Below are positions 8,391-17,620 of a stretch of DNA of 49,207 bases, in pieces. This DNA is from Bacteroidales bacterium (GTDB taxonomy: Bacteria > Bacteroidota > Bacteroidia > Bacteroidales > VadinHA17), in the NCBI GenBank assembly GCA_003157015.1, contig PMIJ01000186.1:1-49207 (forward strand). The letters are read 5' to 3'. Under the pieces are notes generated by a model. That model was not told the origin of the DNA. It did not search any database and saw only the letters and a list, made by a program, of their open reading frames with translations. Numbering within the stretch: the first letter of the stretch is position 1; each line of letters opens with the position of its first letter. Both the position numbers and the translations under genes were made by a program.

Positions 8391-9326
8391 TCAGAAGACC
8401 GGAAGTATTTTTTTTCGTATGTGAATTGCACGGTAGGTACAAAACATGCTCATTTTATAGAATGCAAAAAGGAATAGCGAAATTTTACCTGAATCTAGCC
8501 TTCTCTCCATCCGGTCTCGGTATCTGATATAGATTGCAGCCAATAATCGCGTTAATCCAAAAAATTTGAGTTTATTATAAATACTAAGGATCGTAACGGT
8601 CTCCGAAAATGATCGCTTATCTGTTACCTTATCGTAAAGCTTGCTTAGATTCTCAATTCCGAGCTTCGTTTTATTAAGAAAATCCCTGTTCGACTCCAGT
8701 CCCTCATGCATTAATCCGTTATCAATATGAAGTACTTCAATTCCTGCTTTTTTCAGCTGGTAGCCAAGAAGTGTATCTTCGTGACCGTATTGTTTTAACT
8801 CTTCATTAAACCTTATAATAGAAAAAACAGATTTTTCAATCATTACATTAAATGTTGAAAAGCCTGAATGGGGGTGTTTGTTCCTGTCAGCAGCACTTTT
8901 TTGTTCTCTCCATTTTCCATACTTCCATCTCAACAGTTTGTCAGGATCGCCGGGAGGGCTATCATGGTAAAGAGTTCCTCCGCAAACAACCCTTGAATTC
9001 TTCAAAAAAGGAAGCCATTTAAGAATATATGCTTCAGCCGTACCTGGCAGCATTACATCAGCGTCAATAAACAGCAGAAAATCGCCATCAGCTTCTATGG
9101 CGAGCTTGTTTCTTATTGCAGATCTTCCAATGTTTTTCTCCGATGAGATCACTTTTACATTGGCCGCTACAAGCGATTTGTATTTTTTACGATATTCAGG
9201 AGAAGATCCATCATCACCAATAATAATTTCATAAAATTCAGGAACTTTGCCCATAGCATTTTTCATGCTATGAACGAGTGCAATAATATCATAGTCGAAT
9301 ACAGGAATCAGCAACGAAATCTTCAT
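8391..9326 (-). CDS. Family 2 glycosyltransferase
   Basis: A 311-residue GT-A fold glycosyltransferase. The N-terminus has the family start ISLLIPVFDYD and GDDGSS; LLFIDADVMLP holds the DxD metal and nucleotide-sugar motif; and QYGHEDTLLGYQLKKAG supplies the ED acceptor or catalytic block. The C-terminal 60 residues are basic and hydrophobic and may contact the membrane. It would transfer a sugar from a nucleotide sugar to a surface glycan or lipid; donor and acceptor are unknown. There are no polysaccharide genes around it, so it is an isolated transferase. It is divergent from the thioredoxin-like gene at 9447. Confidence 0.85.
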   Translation of the reverse strand: MKISLLIPVFDYDIIALVHSMKNAMGKVPEFYEIIIGDDGSSPEYRKKYKSLVAANVKVISSEKNIGRSAIRNKLAIEADGDFLLFIDADVMLPGTAEAYILKWLPFLKNSRVVCGGTLYHDSPPGDPDKLLRWKYGKWREQKSAADRNKHPHSGFSTFNVMIEKSVFSIIRFNEELKQYGHEDTLLGYQLKKAGIEVLHIDNGLMHEGLESNRDFLNKTKLGIENLSKLYDKVTDKRSFSETVTILSIYNKLKFFGLTRLLAAIYIRYRDRMERRLDSGKISLFLFAFYKMSMFCTYRAIHIRKKILPVF

Positions 9327-9388
9327 ATCGATTTACGGTTATCATATCAAATGTACTACATATTTTTTTAATATTTGTCTGACAAACT

Positions 9389-9418
9389 TTGGCAAAGAAA
9401 TTGCATTGGCTATTTTTG
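9389..9418 (+). promoter_or_regulatory. Promoter of the DUF4369-thioredoxin gene
   Basis: TTG (9389-9391), 19 bases, then TATTTTTG (9411-9418): an exact Bacteroidota promoter, 28 bases before the ATG at 9447. The start site falls near 9425, leaving a short leader. Confidence 0.75.
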
Positions 9419-9446
9419 CAGATGTCTTTAATAATCTTAATTATAA

Positions 9447-10865
9447 ATGAGGAAGTTTTTATTTTATATTTTTCTTGCATCAGTTCATGCTTTTTCATTT
9501 GGTCAGACAAAGAATGGTTATGAAATTGACTTAACAATAAATGATCTGCCAGATTCTACGGTTTTTCTGGCTTATCATCTAGGCGATAAACAGTATATAA
9601 GAGATACTGTCAGGCTTAATGAAAAGGGTCATGGAGTGTTTAAGGGCCAGGAAATCCTTCCCCAGGGAATATACATGATTGTTCTGCCAGGCAGAAAATA
9701 TTTTGAAGTGTTAATGACCGCAAATCAGCATTTCTCTGCAAGCTGTTCTTACAGTGATTATTTCAATTCTCTTAAATTTAGCGGGTCTCAGGAGAATTCG
9801 GCTTTTGTTGAGTACCAGAGAAGATGGGTAAAAATGCAGCAGCGGGCGGCATCAATTGCCAAAAGAATTCAAAACAACAGACAAAATACTGATTCGCTGA
9901 AGATTTTAGGACCAATCCAAAAACTTCAGGAGGAAAACATGAAATCGTATCTCAAAAGTGTTATAAAAGAGAATGAAGGAAATTTCCTTGCTACCCTTGT
10001 CAAAGGAATGCTGCCGATAGATATTCCTGACTTTCCTGTTCCTATCGGATTTGCAAATCCCGATTCTGTTCGATGGGTAAGAAATTACAATTATAACAAG
10101 GATCATTTTTTCGACAATATTGACCTGAATGATGAGAGATTACTCAGGACACCTCTTTTATATGCTAGACTCGATGCTTTTTTTTCAAGTGTATTAATAC
10201 AGGCACCCGATACAATTAACAAGGAAATTGATAAACTAATTAAAAAATGCAGCGGCAATCATAAAGTTTTTCAATTCATTTCTGTTTATCTGTTTAACCA
10301 TTTCAGGGAAAGTGAGATCATGGGACAAGATGCCGTAATGGTTAAAATTGCAGATGATATTTATCTTTCAGGTAAGGCCGACTGGGTTTCTAAAGAATTC
10401 AAGGATGATCTCAGGAAACAGGTTGATCTAATGAGGCCGAACCTTATTGGGAAAAAGGCCGAAAATCTGGTAATGGACTCATATAATGGCATATTCGTCT
10501 CGTTATATGATGTTGAAAAAGATTTTACTATACTCTACTTCTGGGAACCCAATTGCGGTCATTGTCAGGAAGCAACCCCGAAACTTAAGGTTTACTACGA
10601 TAAACCAAAAGACTACAGTTTGGAAGTATTTTCAGTATGCACTACATCAGACAAGGCAAAATGGACGAAATATATTGAAGATAACAAGCTCACATGGATA
10701 AATGGATGGGATCCGAAAAGAAGTTCGCATTTTGACTATTATTATAATATACAGTCCACTCCAACAGTATATATTCTCGATAAAAACAAGAAAATTATTG
10801 CTAAAAAGCTTGGCGTAGAAGAAATCGGTCCATTTATTGATAATTACCGGAAGTTCTTTAAATAG
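9447..10865 (+). CDS. DUF4369 / TlpA-like thioredoxin-fold envelope protein
   Basis: A 472-residue protein with an N-terminal signal peptide (about 1-20, hydrophobic and ending near SFG-Q), a DUF4369-type beta domain (about 21-115), a mainly helical middle, and a C-terminal thioredoxin fold. The redox motif is CGHC at 370-373 in YFWEPNCGHCQEA, and the cis-proline loop is STP at 437-439. Such proteins act outside the cytoplasm as thiol-disulfide oxidoreductases or reductants and are abundant in Bacteroidota. The specific partner is unknown. The gene has its own consensus promoter and overlaps the convergent ABC ATPase gene by eight bases at the 3' end. Confidence 0.85.
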   Translation: MRKFLFYIFLASVHAFSFGQTKNGYEIDLTINDLPDSTVFLAYHLGDKQYIRDTVRLNEKGHGVFKGQEILPQGIYMIVLPGRKYFEVLMTANQHFSASCSYSDYFNSLKFSGSQENSAFVEYQRRWVKMQQRAASIAKRIQNNRQNTDSLKILGPIQKLQEENMKSYLKSVIKENEGNFLATLVKGMLPIDIPDFPVPIGFANPDSVRWVRNYNYNKDHFFDNIDLNDERLLRTPLLYARLDAFFSSVLIQAPDTINKEIDKLIKKCSGNHKVFQFISVYLFNHFRESEIMGQDAVMVKIADDIYLSGKADWVSKEFKDDLRKQVDLMRPNLIGKKAENLVMDSYNGIFVSLYDVEKDFTILYFWEPNCGHCQEATPKLKVYYDKPKDYSLEVFSVCTTSDKAKWTKYIEDNKLTWINGWDPKRSSHFDYYYNIQSTPTVYILDKNKKIIAKKLGVEEIGPFIDNYRKFFK

Positions 10866-11877
10866 ACTGGGGCATTCGATCGAGGCATTTAATTAGTTCA
10901 TATAGTGAAGTGCATTCATAAGTATATGATCCAACTGAAAGCTTCCAGAAATTATTATTACCCGATGGGATAATGATATATGGATTAGTTTTTTCTTTGG
11001 AAACATGGAACCCAGCTCTGCTTATTGCTTTTTCAGTCCAGTGTCTTTTATGCCCCTTCCCTTCGATATAGATACTCCCTTTTGTGTTGTTGCGGAATGA
11101 AAATGTACCATCTTCAGAATTAAAATCGACAACGGATGAATCGAAAAGGTGATCAAATGCTCCTGCAATCATAAGGTCTTCAGGAGCTCCTTCAATTAGC
11201 TCGTTTTCGAGTATTAGCCATACTTTATCAGACTGATTAATAGCCATTTGAAGATCGTGAGTTGAAAAGATGATTGTTTTATCACTCGTATGGGTCAGAG
11301 TGTGCATAAGCTGAAGAATCTCATATTTGCCTGTTATATCAATGAAGGCCGTAGGTTCATCCATTATCATTATTGAAGCGTCCTGTGCTAAAAGTCTTGC
11401 AATCATAACCTTTTGCCGTTCTCCATCAGAAAGCCGGGAAACAAATTTCATACTAAATGTCTGCATCGATGTTTTTGCCAGCGCATCGTTAATTTTAGAA
11501 CGATCATCTGATTCAATTTTTCCGATCCAGTTGGTATGAGGAAACCTGCCTAGAGCGACAAGGTCATAAACTTTCATATTGCTTACTTTAACGACCTCCG
11601 TAGAAATAAAGCCTACTTTCTGAGCAAGCTCCATCTTCGAATAACCACTTATTTTTTTCCCATAATAAAAGATATTACCCCCAAGTGGCAATTGAAGGCC
11701 TGTCAGTGTCCTTAGAAGTGTGCTTTTGCCAACCCCGTTTCTGCCGATAACAGCAATGAGTTCACCCCGGCCTGCACTTGAGGTAATTGGAGGGAGAAGA
11801 ACTTTTTTACTTTTTCCTGATTGATAGCCGATTTTCAGAGAATCGAGATTCAATATTTCTTTTATATTCTCCATCAT
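10858..11877 (-). CDS. Cobalamin-type ABC transporter ATP-binding protein with C-terminal extension
   Basis: ATPase of a BtuCDF/FecCDE-type importer. Walker A is GRNGVGKST, the signature LSDGERQKVMIAR, Walker B IMIMDEPTAF, and the H-loop FSTHD. The start is placed at the ATG at 11877, which shares its A with the permease stop (TGATG), rather than at an earlier in-frame codon 42 bases upstream inside the permease; the ATG three bases on is equally possible. After the usual roughly 255-residue ATPase there are about 85 extra residues with no motif I recognise (from about residue 255 to the end, PQSI). The gene is last in the riboswitch-led operon 17465 to 10858, so vitamin B12 or a related corrinoid is the likely substrate. 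Confidence 0.88.
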   Translation of the reverse strand: MMENIKEILNLDSLKIGYQSGKSKKVLLPPITSSAGRGELIAVIGRNGVGKSTLLRTLTGLQLPLGGNIFYYGKKISGYSKMELAQKVGFISTEVVKVSNMKVYDLVALGRFPHTNWIGKIESDDRSKINDALAKTSMQTFSMKFVSRLSDGERQKVMIARLLAQDASIMIMDEPTAFIDITGKYEILQLMHTLTHTSDKTIIFSTHDLQMAINQSDKVWLILENELIEGAPEDLMIAGAFDHLFDSSVVDFNSEDGTFSFRNNTKGSIYIEGKGHKRHWTEKAISRAGFHVSKEKTNPYIIIPSGNNNFWKLSVGSYTYECTSLYELIKCLDRMPQSI

Positions 11878-12944
11878 CAGAAAGTTCCTGAATATTTTCT
11901 GTTGCCAAGGATTATCCATATGACAACCGGAATACCAATCAAAGATGTAACTGCATTCACAGGCAGAACACTTTTTGAACCGGGCAGCTGGGAAATGATG
12001 TCACTGATCAGCATAACGGCTCCTCCAGTTAATATTGTTCCAGGAATTAATATTCTGTGATCAGATGTCCTGAAAAGTATCCTTACTATGTGAGGTACTG
12101 CTATTCCAATAAATCCTATCGGTCCGCAAAATGCTGTGACACTTCCTGCCAGAATACTTGTGCAAACAAATATTATTGTTCTGGCAAACTTAACATTAAG
12201 CCCTATACTACCCGCATAATTTTCGCCAAGCAGAAGAGCATTTAACATTTTGGATGAGAACAAGCTCAAAATTACACCCGTCGCGACTGAAATAAGCAGT
12301 ACATTCAGCTGACCTGAAGTAAGATTTCCTAAGCTCCCCATGGTCCATAATATATAAGATTTTAACATGCTTTCGCTGCTGAAATACTGCATGATCATTA
12401 CAATTGCAGAGATACCGCTTGAGAGCATTATACCGAGAATGAGAACCGTAATTACATCTTTTACTCTTGAGGATATTATCATTATCAACAACATCACTGC
12501 TCCCGCTCCCACCCAAGAAGCTGCAACAAGGATCCAGTTACCTAACCCGCTGATGTTATCAGGCGAAATATTCGCCGAAAAACCCATAATGACAAAGGCA
12601 ACACCAAGGCTTGCTCCGGAACTTATCCCGAGCACATAAGGTCCGGCCATCGGATTCCTGAAAACAGTCTGCATCTGCAATCCACTTAATGACAGCGCCA
12701 CTCCAACTGTGAGAGCCGTTATCGCTTTCGGAAATCTGAATTTTATAATAATGGTTTCCAGATTACTATTTGAATGATTGAAAACAGCTCTTAATACATC
12801 TGTTGGTCTTATATTGACCGACCCAAGGAAAATATCGAGAATCAGGAAAAGAACAACCATCAGTGCCAGACCAAAAAAAATAAGCCTTACATTTCGACCT
12901 GACTTAATCTCCTCCGTCAATTCATTTTGTATAATTTTTTTCAA
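11877..12944 (-). CDS. FecCD/BtuC-family ABC permease
   Basis: A 355-residue inner-membrane permease with about ten hydrophobic segments. Family blocks visible are LRAVF near the N-terminus, LSLSGLQMQTVFRNPMAGPY, GISSGASLGVAF, and the C-terminal FCGPIGFIGIAVPHIVRIL, which forms the coupling helix region, then LPVNAVTSLIGIPVVIWI. It would form the dimeric channel for a corrinoid, given the upstream cobalamin riboswitch and receptor; siderophore permeases share this family, so the assignment leans on context. Its stop codon overlaps the ATPase start, and it begins nine bases after the binding-protein gene, showing tight translational coupling. Confidence 0.88.
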   Translation of the reverse strand: MKKIIQNELTEEIKSGRNVRLIFFGLALMVVLFLILDIFLGSVNIRPTDVLRAVFNHSNSNLETIIIKFRFPKAITALTVGVALSLSGLQMQTVFRNPMAGPYVLGISSGASLGVAFVIMGFSANISPDNISGLGNWILVAASWVGAGAVMLLIMIISSRVKDVITVLILGIMLSSGISAIVMIMQYFSSESMLKSYILWTMGSLGNLTSGQLNVLLISVATGVILSLFSSKMLNALLLGENYAGSIGLNVKFARTIIFVCTSILAGSVTAFCGPIGFIGIAVPHIVRILFRTSDHRILIPGTILTGGAVMLISDIISQLPGSKSVLPVNAVTSLIGIPVVIWIILGNRKYSGTF

Positions 12945-12953
12945 GATGAAATG

Positions 12954-14114
12954 TTAATAAATTTTTCTATAATAGGTCAATTCATGATCATTAAATATTT
13001 CAGGATGCAGTATAGTAGCAATATCTTTTAGAATAAGATGAGGATAAAGACTTCCACTTTCCCAAAAATCATTTCCACCGGCAATTGTGACCCGTTTGTT
13101 ATTATTGAAAAGATTATCATTTTTAAAACTGGGGAGATCCTCCAAACGGTGATCCATATTTGAAATCTCATTCCTTGTGCTTACCGTTCCTGTATTCAGC
13201 CAGTAATCAGCATTCATTCCCTTTAAATACACATTTTCTATGCCATATGGCAAAGAAACTGAAGACTCAGTGTCCTTCCATAAATAATCGCCGCCGGCGT
13301 CATTAATTAATTTACATATAAATGAATTGCCTGGTGAAACATACCATGTATCCTTAAAAGGAAGCCCAAGCATAACTTTTGGCCGCTTCATTGAATGCTT
13401 ACTGACAAATAGTTTCATTTTTGTATACTCATCAACTTCAGATTTATAAATGCTATCCGCCAGATTCTCTTTACAAAACAGCGCTCCAAACAATTTTATC
13501 CATTCTGCCCTGCCAAGTGGGTCTGTTTCAAGGTAATCCGCATTGATTATTACTTTGATGCCTAACTCCTTTATCTTTCCAACATAGCCGGCTGATTCAC
13601 TTCCTATTCCGTAAATCATTATCAGATCGGGTGAAATTTTAAGTATCAGTTCTTTGTTAAGATTAGCCTCATAGCCAACATCTGCTATTGACCCTGATTC
13701 AATATACTTATTTACGCCGGTCGAATAGATAAAATTGGCACCTGATACACCTACAATTGACTTTTCTTCATTGAGAGCTGAAATCATTGCAACATGAGTC
13801 GTCGACATGCAAATTATTTTTTTAATAGGGACATAGATAATAAGTGCCGGATCCAATCCTTCAGGTCTGTCAGAACCTCTTTTTACAAGAAAATATTTCT
13901 GGTTAACATCCCTGGCTCCCTGCCAAGGGTTAAGAATCTTAACTTCAGTCCACCCTTTCTTTTTTTCAAGGGTAAATCTTTCTGCACTGATGACTTCATT
14001 GCCTGAGTTTCTCAGCTTGAAAGCCACATTATTATCACTCTTCCCGCAACCTGAAATTATGAAAAATGAAAATATTACTATAAATTTTAAAAAATTCATG
14101 AAGGTTCTAAGCAT
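12954..14114 (-). CDS. BtuF-like periplasmic substrate-binding lipoprotein
   Basis: A binding protein of the FecB/BtuF type, about 386 residues. The long reading frame opens with a TTG at 14138, but an ATG at 14114 (MLRTF) or 14099 (MNFLKF) gives a proper lipoprotein signal ending in IISGC, with the lipidated Cys 18 residues from the second ATG. The mature protein has the two-lobed features of the family: STTHVAMISALNEEKSIVGVSG near the start of the first lobe, PDLIMIYG, a long linking helix around YKSEVDEYTKMKL, and a PHLILKDIATILHPE C-terminus. It presents the substrate to the permease encoded nine bases downstream. Corrinoid specificity is inferred from the riboswitch. Confidence 0.85.
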   Translation of the reverse strand: MLRTFMNFLKFIVIFSFFIISGCGKSDNNVAFKLRNSGNEVISAERFTLEKKKGWTEVKILNPWQGARDVNQKYFLVKRGSDRPEGLDPALIIYVPIKKIICMSTTHVAMISALNEEKSIVGVSGANFIYSTGVNKYIESGSIADVGYEANLNKELILKISPDLIMIYGIGSESAGYVGKIKELGIKVIINADYLETDPLGRAEWIKLFGALFCKENLADSIYKSEVDEYTKMKLFVSKHSMKRPKVMLGLPFKDTWYVSPGNSFICKLINDAGGDYLWKDTESSVSLPYGIENVYLKGMNADYWLNTGTVSTRNEISNMDHRLEDLPSFKNDNLFNNNKRVTIAGGNDFWESGSLYPHLILKDIATILHPEIFNDHELTYYRKIY

Positions 14115-14139
14115 AACAACTGATAAATAGAATATCAAA

Positions 14140-15183
14140 TCAGGAATTGAATATAAGCTTGAAGCACATTGAGCCTGGAATTATTCCTGCTTTCTGTTTT
14201 GTAACAAACTTACCAGTTCTGTCATATAATAAAAGGTATCCCGGCTGTATAAAATCCACTGCATCGGTTATAAAAACATCGCTGTTTATAGGGTTAATTT
14301 CAATCTTATAAAAATATTGACCAGGTTGCTGTATTATAAAGGTAGTTGATGGTATCTCTGTCGCGGCAAAATCGATTTGTCTTACGCCATTATCAATATA
14401 GTAGAGAGTCTGACCTGTCCCATCAATCTTCAGGCATGAAGGAGAAGCTTCCTTTGTAGGAAAAACCAACTTTTTTATAACAGAATTGGTTGCTGTATTT
14501 ATTTGATCCAATTCAGCAAAGGTTTGTCTGTCATATCCGCCATTGCATAAAACCCAAAGTATACCATTTCTGTCGAATACCATACTCTCAGGTTCTTTTC
14601 CCACTACTATAGAATCTATTACCTTATCTGAAAGCGTACTGATAACCATAATTTCATGCCCGCCTGTCCAGTTTGAAATATATGCATTGGATCCGATAAC
14701 TCCAATTGTCTCGGATGTTCTTCTAATATTAATGTAGCCTGAAATAGATTTGGTGGTCAGGTTAATTATTGCAACAGAGTCTGAATACAGACTTGAAACG
14801 TATGCTTTATAATCATTAACAAATGAAATATTACGAGGAGATATGAGTCCTGTGATAGTTGTTACAGATTTAAGGGTGGTTGGATTAATTACTTCAATTT
14901 TACCCGAGTTGTTTACCATAATATATGCCTGATCTCCTTTTATTGCCATTGCATTAGGGACATCTCCCAATGGCCTGTTGTTAGCACTTAAGAAAACGTC
15001 ATTGAAGATTTTTGAGGAATCATATGAATAAAAGGATAGTGACCCGTTTCCGCTTTTGAAATTTCCTTCATCAACTATGAAAACACCACCACCAAAGGAA
15101 TAATTCAAGTTGGGATTTCCTGACGGCTTGGAACATCCTGCAACTGCGAGAAGGAGAATGGCTAATTTTACTATATTCTTCAT
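14140..15183 (-). CDS. YncE-like beta-propeller surface lipoprotein of the B12 uptake operon
   Basis: A 347-residue lipoprotein: signal peptide with lipobox AVAGC (Cys17), then repeated propeller blades with the pattern of seven-bladed YncE/DUF5074-type proteins (for example NAMAIKGDQAYIMVNNSGKIEVI, here given only in part: AMAIKGDQAYIMVNN). In Bacteroidota such lipoproteins are regularly encoded next to BtuB-like receptors and some bind cobalamin at the cell surface. Here the gene lies 13 bases after the receptor gene and just before the binding protein. That placement supports a role as surface-exposed accessory binder or receptor lid, which is inference. Confidence 0.78.
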   Translation of the reverse strand: MKNIVKLAILLLAVAGCSKPSGNPNLNYSFGGGVFIVDEGNFKSGNGSLSFYSYDSSKIFNDVFLSANNRPLGDVPNAMAIKGDQAYIMVNNSGKIEVINPTTLKSVTTITGLISPRNISFVNDYKAYVSSLYSDSVAIINLTTKSISGYINIRRTSETIGVIGSNAYISNWTGGHEIMVISTLSDKVIDSIVVGKEPESMVFDRNGILWVLCNGGYDRQTFAELDQINTATNSVIKKLVFPTKEASPSCLKIDGTGQTLYYIDNGVRQIDFAATEIPSTTFIIQQPGQYFYKIEINPINSDVFITDAVDFIQPGYLLLYDRTGKFVTKQKAGIIPGSMCFKLIFNS

Positions 15184-15196
15184 ATTTTTATTATTA

Positions 15197-17143
15197 CTAT
15201 TTAACTATTTGAACTAAAACCTTCAAAGAGTATGATCGTCCCGGCAATGGGTAATAAGCAATTGATTGATAATAAATATTAAAGATATTATCAATACCGA
15301 AATTAACATCAATTGAAGTGCCTTTACTTACAAATTTTATTCCAGCATTTAAGCTATTAACAAAGTAACCCGGAAGGTAATTTGAATTATCCACTGTCAC
15401 ATATCTTTTCCCGGTTAAGTTGGCTATCCATGAAGAATAAACATTTTTATAAGCTACTCTCAACATCGCATTAGCCTTGTTTTCTGGTATATACTGAAGT
15501 TGTTTTCCTGCCGACATATCATTTTCAATATCAGATCTGGTTGATATTGCCCTGGTATATGAGTAACCTGCTCTCAAACTGGTACTGATGTTGTTTTGTA
15601 TATAATTCAGCGAAACAGATGATTCTGCTCCTGTCGAGTTTACGCTTGCGATATTGTCAGCTGTCCAGTAAGTGTATACTCCTGGGTGCCACTGTATCAT
15701 ATCTTTAATATTATAACGGAAGAAGGAAATATCATATTTTAATTTTAAAGGCACGGAAAGTTGCTGATTCATCTCGTATGAGAGCTCGTACATCAAAGCA
15801 TGTTCATTTTTTAAGGCAGGATTACCGCCGGGGTTCCAGAACATTTCATTCATCGTCGGGATCTTTGAATTTCTTGAGAAGTTGGCTTTGAGATAATAAG
15901 CTTTATAATCAATTAACCTGAATTGTACTCCCGCAGAAAAATCAGGAATGAGTAAATTATTCCTGTCCAATATCTCGCGGATCAGGATCGAAGTTCCAAA
16001 CCTGTTTTTGTTCCTTTCAACTGATGCGGTCAAAGTTGCTGTATTCCGGGTTTTGTTGTTACTATAATTATTTGAATTTATAACAGTCGACAGCTCTTCA
16101 ATTACAATTTTCAGCTTTGAATATTCGCCTATCCTGTTCCCAAAGCTGGCCTTTAAAGTCAATGCATCTGAAAGATTCCTTGAGTCTATCGATGCAAGAC
16201 GGTTAAAATAATTCAACCTGCTCATAACCCATGCCCCCGTAAATGTAAAATCAGAATTTCCCCTGAAAACATCAAAATTAAGCATGGTTCTTAATGATTC
16301 ATCGAACTGTTTTTCTCCTGTATTTGGCTCTGTCAGCAGGGAGGCAGGCAGATTTCTGTCAGAAGACTCATACCATATTCTGGCAGAAACAACATTATTT
16401 GAATTATTCAGATAAATTTCCTGAAGAAGGCCTTGTTGCCTCACCTGGCTATTGGTTCTTGTCTGCCAAACCGGTTCTGGGCCAATTACCGAATTTAGGT
16501 ACCTGAAATTATTTTCGCAATTTTGAAAGTAAGCCTTTGTGACTGTCTGAAATTTAAAATTACCGGTTTTAACTTTCATAAGTCCTGAATAGCTTCCGAA
16601 GCTACCAGCTGCACCATTTAATGATACTAAAGTTTCCTTTTTCCATTCCGGTTTAGTCTCAATATTTATTGTACCACCTATCCCTCCATTGTTCAGCAAC
16701 ATTGACGCTCCTCCAAAGTAGATCTGAATATCATCCATAATACCAACTGGAATAAGTGACAGATCTGTCTGGCCTAACATAGGGCTGTTGATATTAATGC
16801 CATTCCAGTCTACCAGAGTATGGCTTGCATCAGTTCCTCTGAATGAGGGAGTCGCTGTTCCTCCCATTCCATAACTTTTAATAAATACCTCGGTATTTTC
16901 TGAGAGTAAATCAGCAATAGCACTGTTGCTGTATTTAACCATAACCGACGAATCTATCATAGTTTTTTTATATCCTGCTGACTCATCATTGATAGTATTT
17001 CTGCTGACGACAACCTCATTTATTTTTATTGTATCTGCTTCAAATGACATTTGCCCATACAGAGGCATGGAAAACAAGAATACTATATATAACAATTTTA
17101 TTTTCAAGCGTTTATCTACCTTTCTGTCAATATCATACACCAC
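15197..17143 (-). CDS. TonB-dependent outer membrane receptor, BtuB-like
   Basis: A 648-residue outer-membrane receptor. A signal peptide (KIKLLYIVFLFSMPLYGQ) is followed by a plausible TonB box (KINEVVVS), a plug domain with PSFRGTDASHTLVDWNGI and GGIGGTINIETK, then a 22-strand-type barrel ending in the terminal signature YSLKVLVQIVK. The length is that of BtuB-type rather than SusC-type receptors. There is no in-frame ATG before the signal peptide: either GTG at 17143 or TTG at 17107 is the start, and the latter gives a standard signal n-region. The gene lies directly downstream of a cobalamin riboswitch, so vitamin B12 or another corrinoid is the likely cargo. Confidence 0.88.
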   Translation of the reverse strand: MVYDIDRKVDKRLKIKLLYIVFLFSMPLYGQMSFEADTIKINEVVVSRNTINDESAGYKKTMIDSSVMVKYSNSAIADLLSENTEVFIKSYGMGGTATPSFRGTDASHTLVDWNGININSPMLGQTDLSLIPVGIMDDIQIYFGGASMLLNNGGIGGTINIETKPEWKKETLVSLNGAAGSFGSYSGLMKVKTGNFKFQTVTKAYFQNCENNFRYLNSVIGPEPVWQTRTNSQVRQQGLLQEIYLNNSNNVVSARIWYESSDRNLPASLLTEPNTGEKQFDESLRTMLNFDVFRGNSDFTFTGAWVMSRLNYFNRLASIDSRNLSDALTLKASFGNRIGEYSKLKIVIEELSTVINSNNYSNNKTRNTATLTASVERNKNRFGTSILIREILDRNNLLIPDFSAGVQFRLIDYKAYYLKANFSRNSKIPTMNEMFWNPGGNPALKNEHALMYELSYEMNQQLSVPLKLKYDISFFRYNIKDMIQWHPGVYTYWTADNIASVNSTGAESSVSLNYIQNNISTSLRAGYSYTRAISTRSDIENDMSAGKQLQYIPENKANAMLRVAYKNVYSSWIANLTGKRYVTVDNSNYLPGYFVNSLNAGIKFVSKGTSIDVNFGIDNIFNIYYQSIAYYPLPGRSYSLKVLVQIVK

Positions 17144-17280
17144 ATTTTAAAAATTGTGTTGTTGCATCAAAGTCGTATTCAGCCGGTAAATCCAACATCA
17201 AGAGTTAACCAGGAAAATTTAAGTGGGAATCAATTAATGATCCTGCGCTTTTTTTCCCGAAAGCTTCGAATATTAGATTT

Positions 17281-17465
17281 ATCTGGCAGGTCTTCTGACT
17301 TATCCCGGTTTTATGAAGCCTTCCCATCCCTATAAACCAGGACAGTGGCAGGTATTTCATAAAACCATCATCGTTAGAACGATCGGGCTTCACAGCAGCG
17401 GGTACTGTTGCGGATTCAAACCGCATTCCCTTTTCATTACAATGATTTTATTTCATTGTAACACC
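17281..17465 (-). promoter_or_regulatory. Cobalamin (adenosylcobalamin-type) riboswitch
   Basis: Read on the minus strand this contains the conserved cobalamin riboswitch core in order: TTTTGGTGTT near the 5' end, AAAAGGGAATGCGG, GAATCCGC, CAACAGTACCCGCTGCTGTGA (in part: ACCCGCTGCTGTGA), the B12 box TGCCACTGTCC, then GGGATGGGAAGGC and AGTCAGAAGACCTGCC at the 3' end. It begins at the predicted start of the promoter 17470-17501. It ends about 140 bases before the receptor gene, leaving room for an expression platform. Binding of the cofactor normally switches such operons off. Confidence 0.95.
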
Positions 17466-17469
17466 AAAA

Positions 17470-17501
17470 CAAAGATAAACTTTTTATTTATCCTGCCACA
17501 A
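17470..17501 (-). promoter_or_regulatory. Promoter of the cobalamin uptake operon
   Basis: On the minus strand TTG (17501-17499), 21 bases, then TATCTTTG (17477-17470). The implied start, near 17463, coincides with the 5' end of the riboswitch, so the two predictions support each other. Confidence 0.75.
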
Positions 17502-17577
17502 ATAGATTTTGGTCAGATATCAACAGGTGTTAATAAAAATAAAACCAGCTTGGAGTATTCAGGCTGGACGTTCATGG

Positions 17578-17614
17578 ATATGTAGAGACAGGTCTCAGAC
17601 CTGTCTCTACATAT
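17578..17614. repeat. Palindromic repeat, copy 1
   Basis: A perfect 37-bp palindrome with one central base. Its 29-bp core has the arm GTAGAGACAGGTCT (17582-17595) and its complement at 17597-17610. It lies seven bases beyond the stop codon of the transglutaminase gene and is followed on the minus side by the B12 promoter region. The core recurs at 20253-20281 and 46353-46381. Confidence 0.9.
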
Positions 17615-17620
17615 AAAAAA

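Noticed and set aside
12954..14138. TTG start at 14138 for the binding protein
   Set aside because: It lies two bases from the previous stop and puts a non-signal stretch before a perfect lipoprotein signal that begins at ATG 14114 or 14099.
17578..17614. Simple transcription terminator
   Set aside because: The hairpin lacks a U-run on the strand transcribed from the transglutaminase gene and the same sequence occurs in two other places, one inside a coding region, so it is primarily a repeat.
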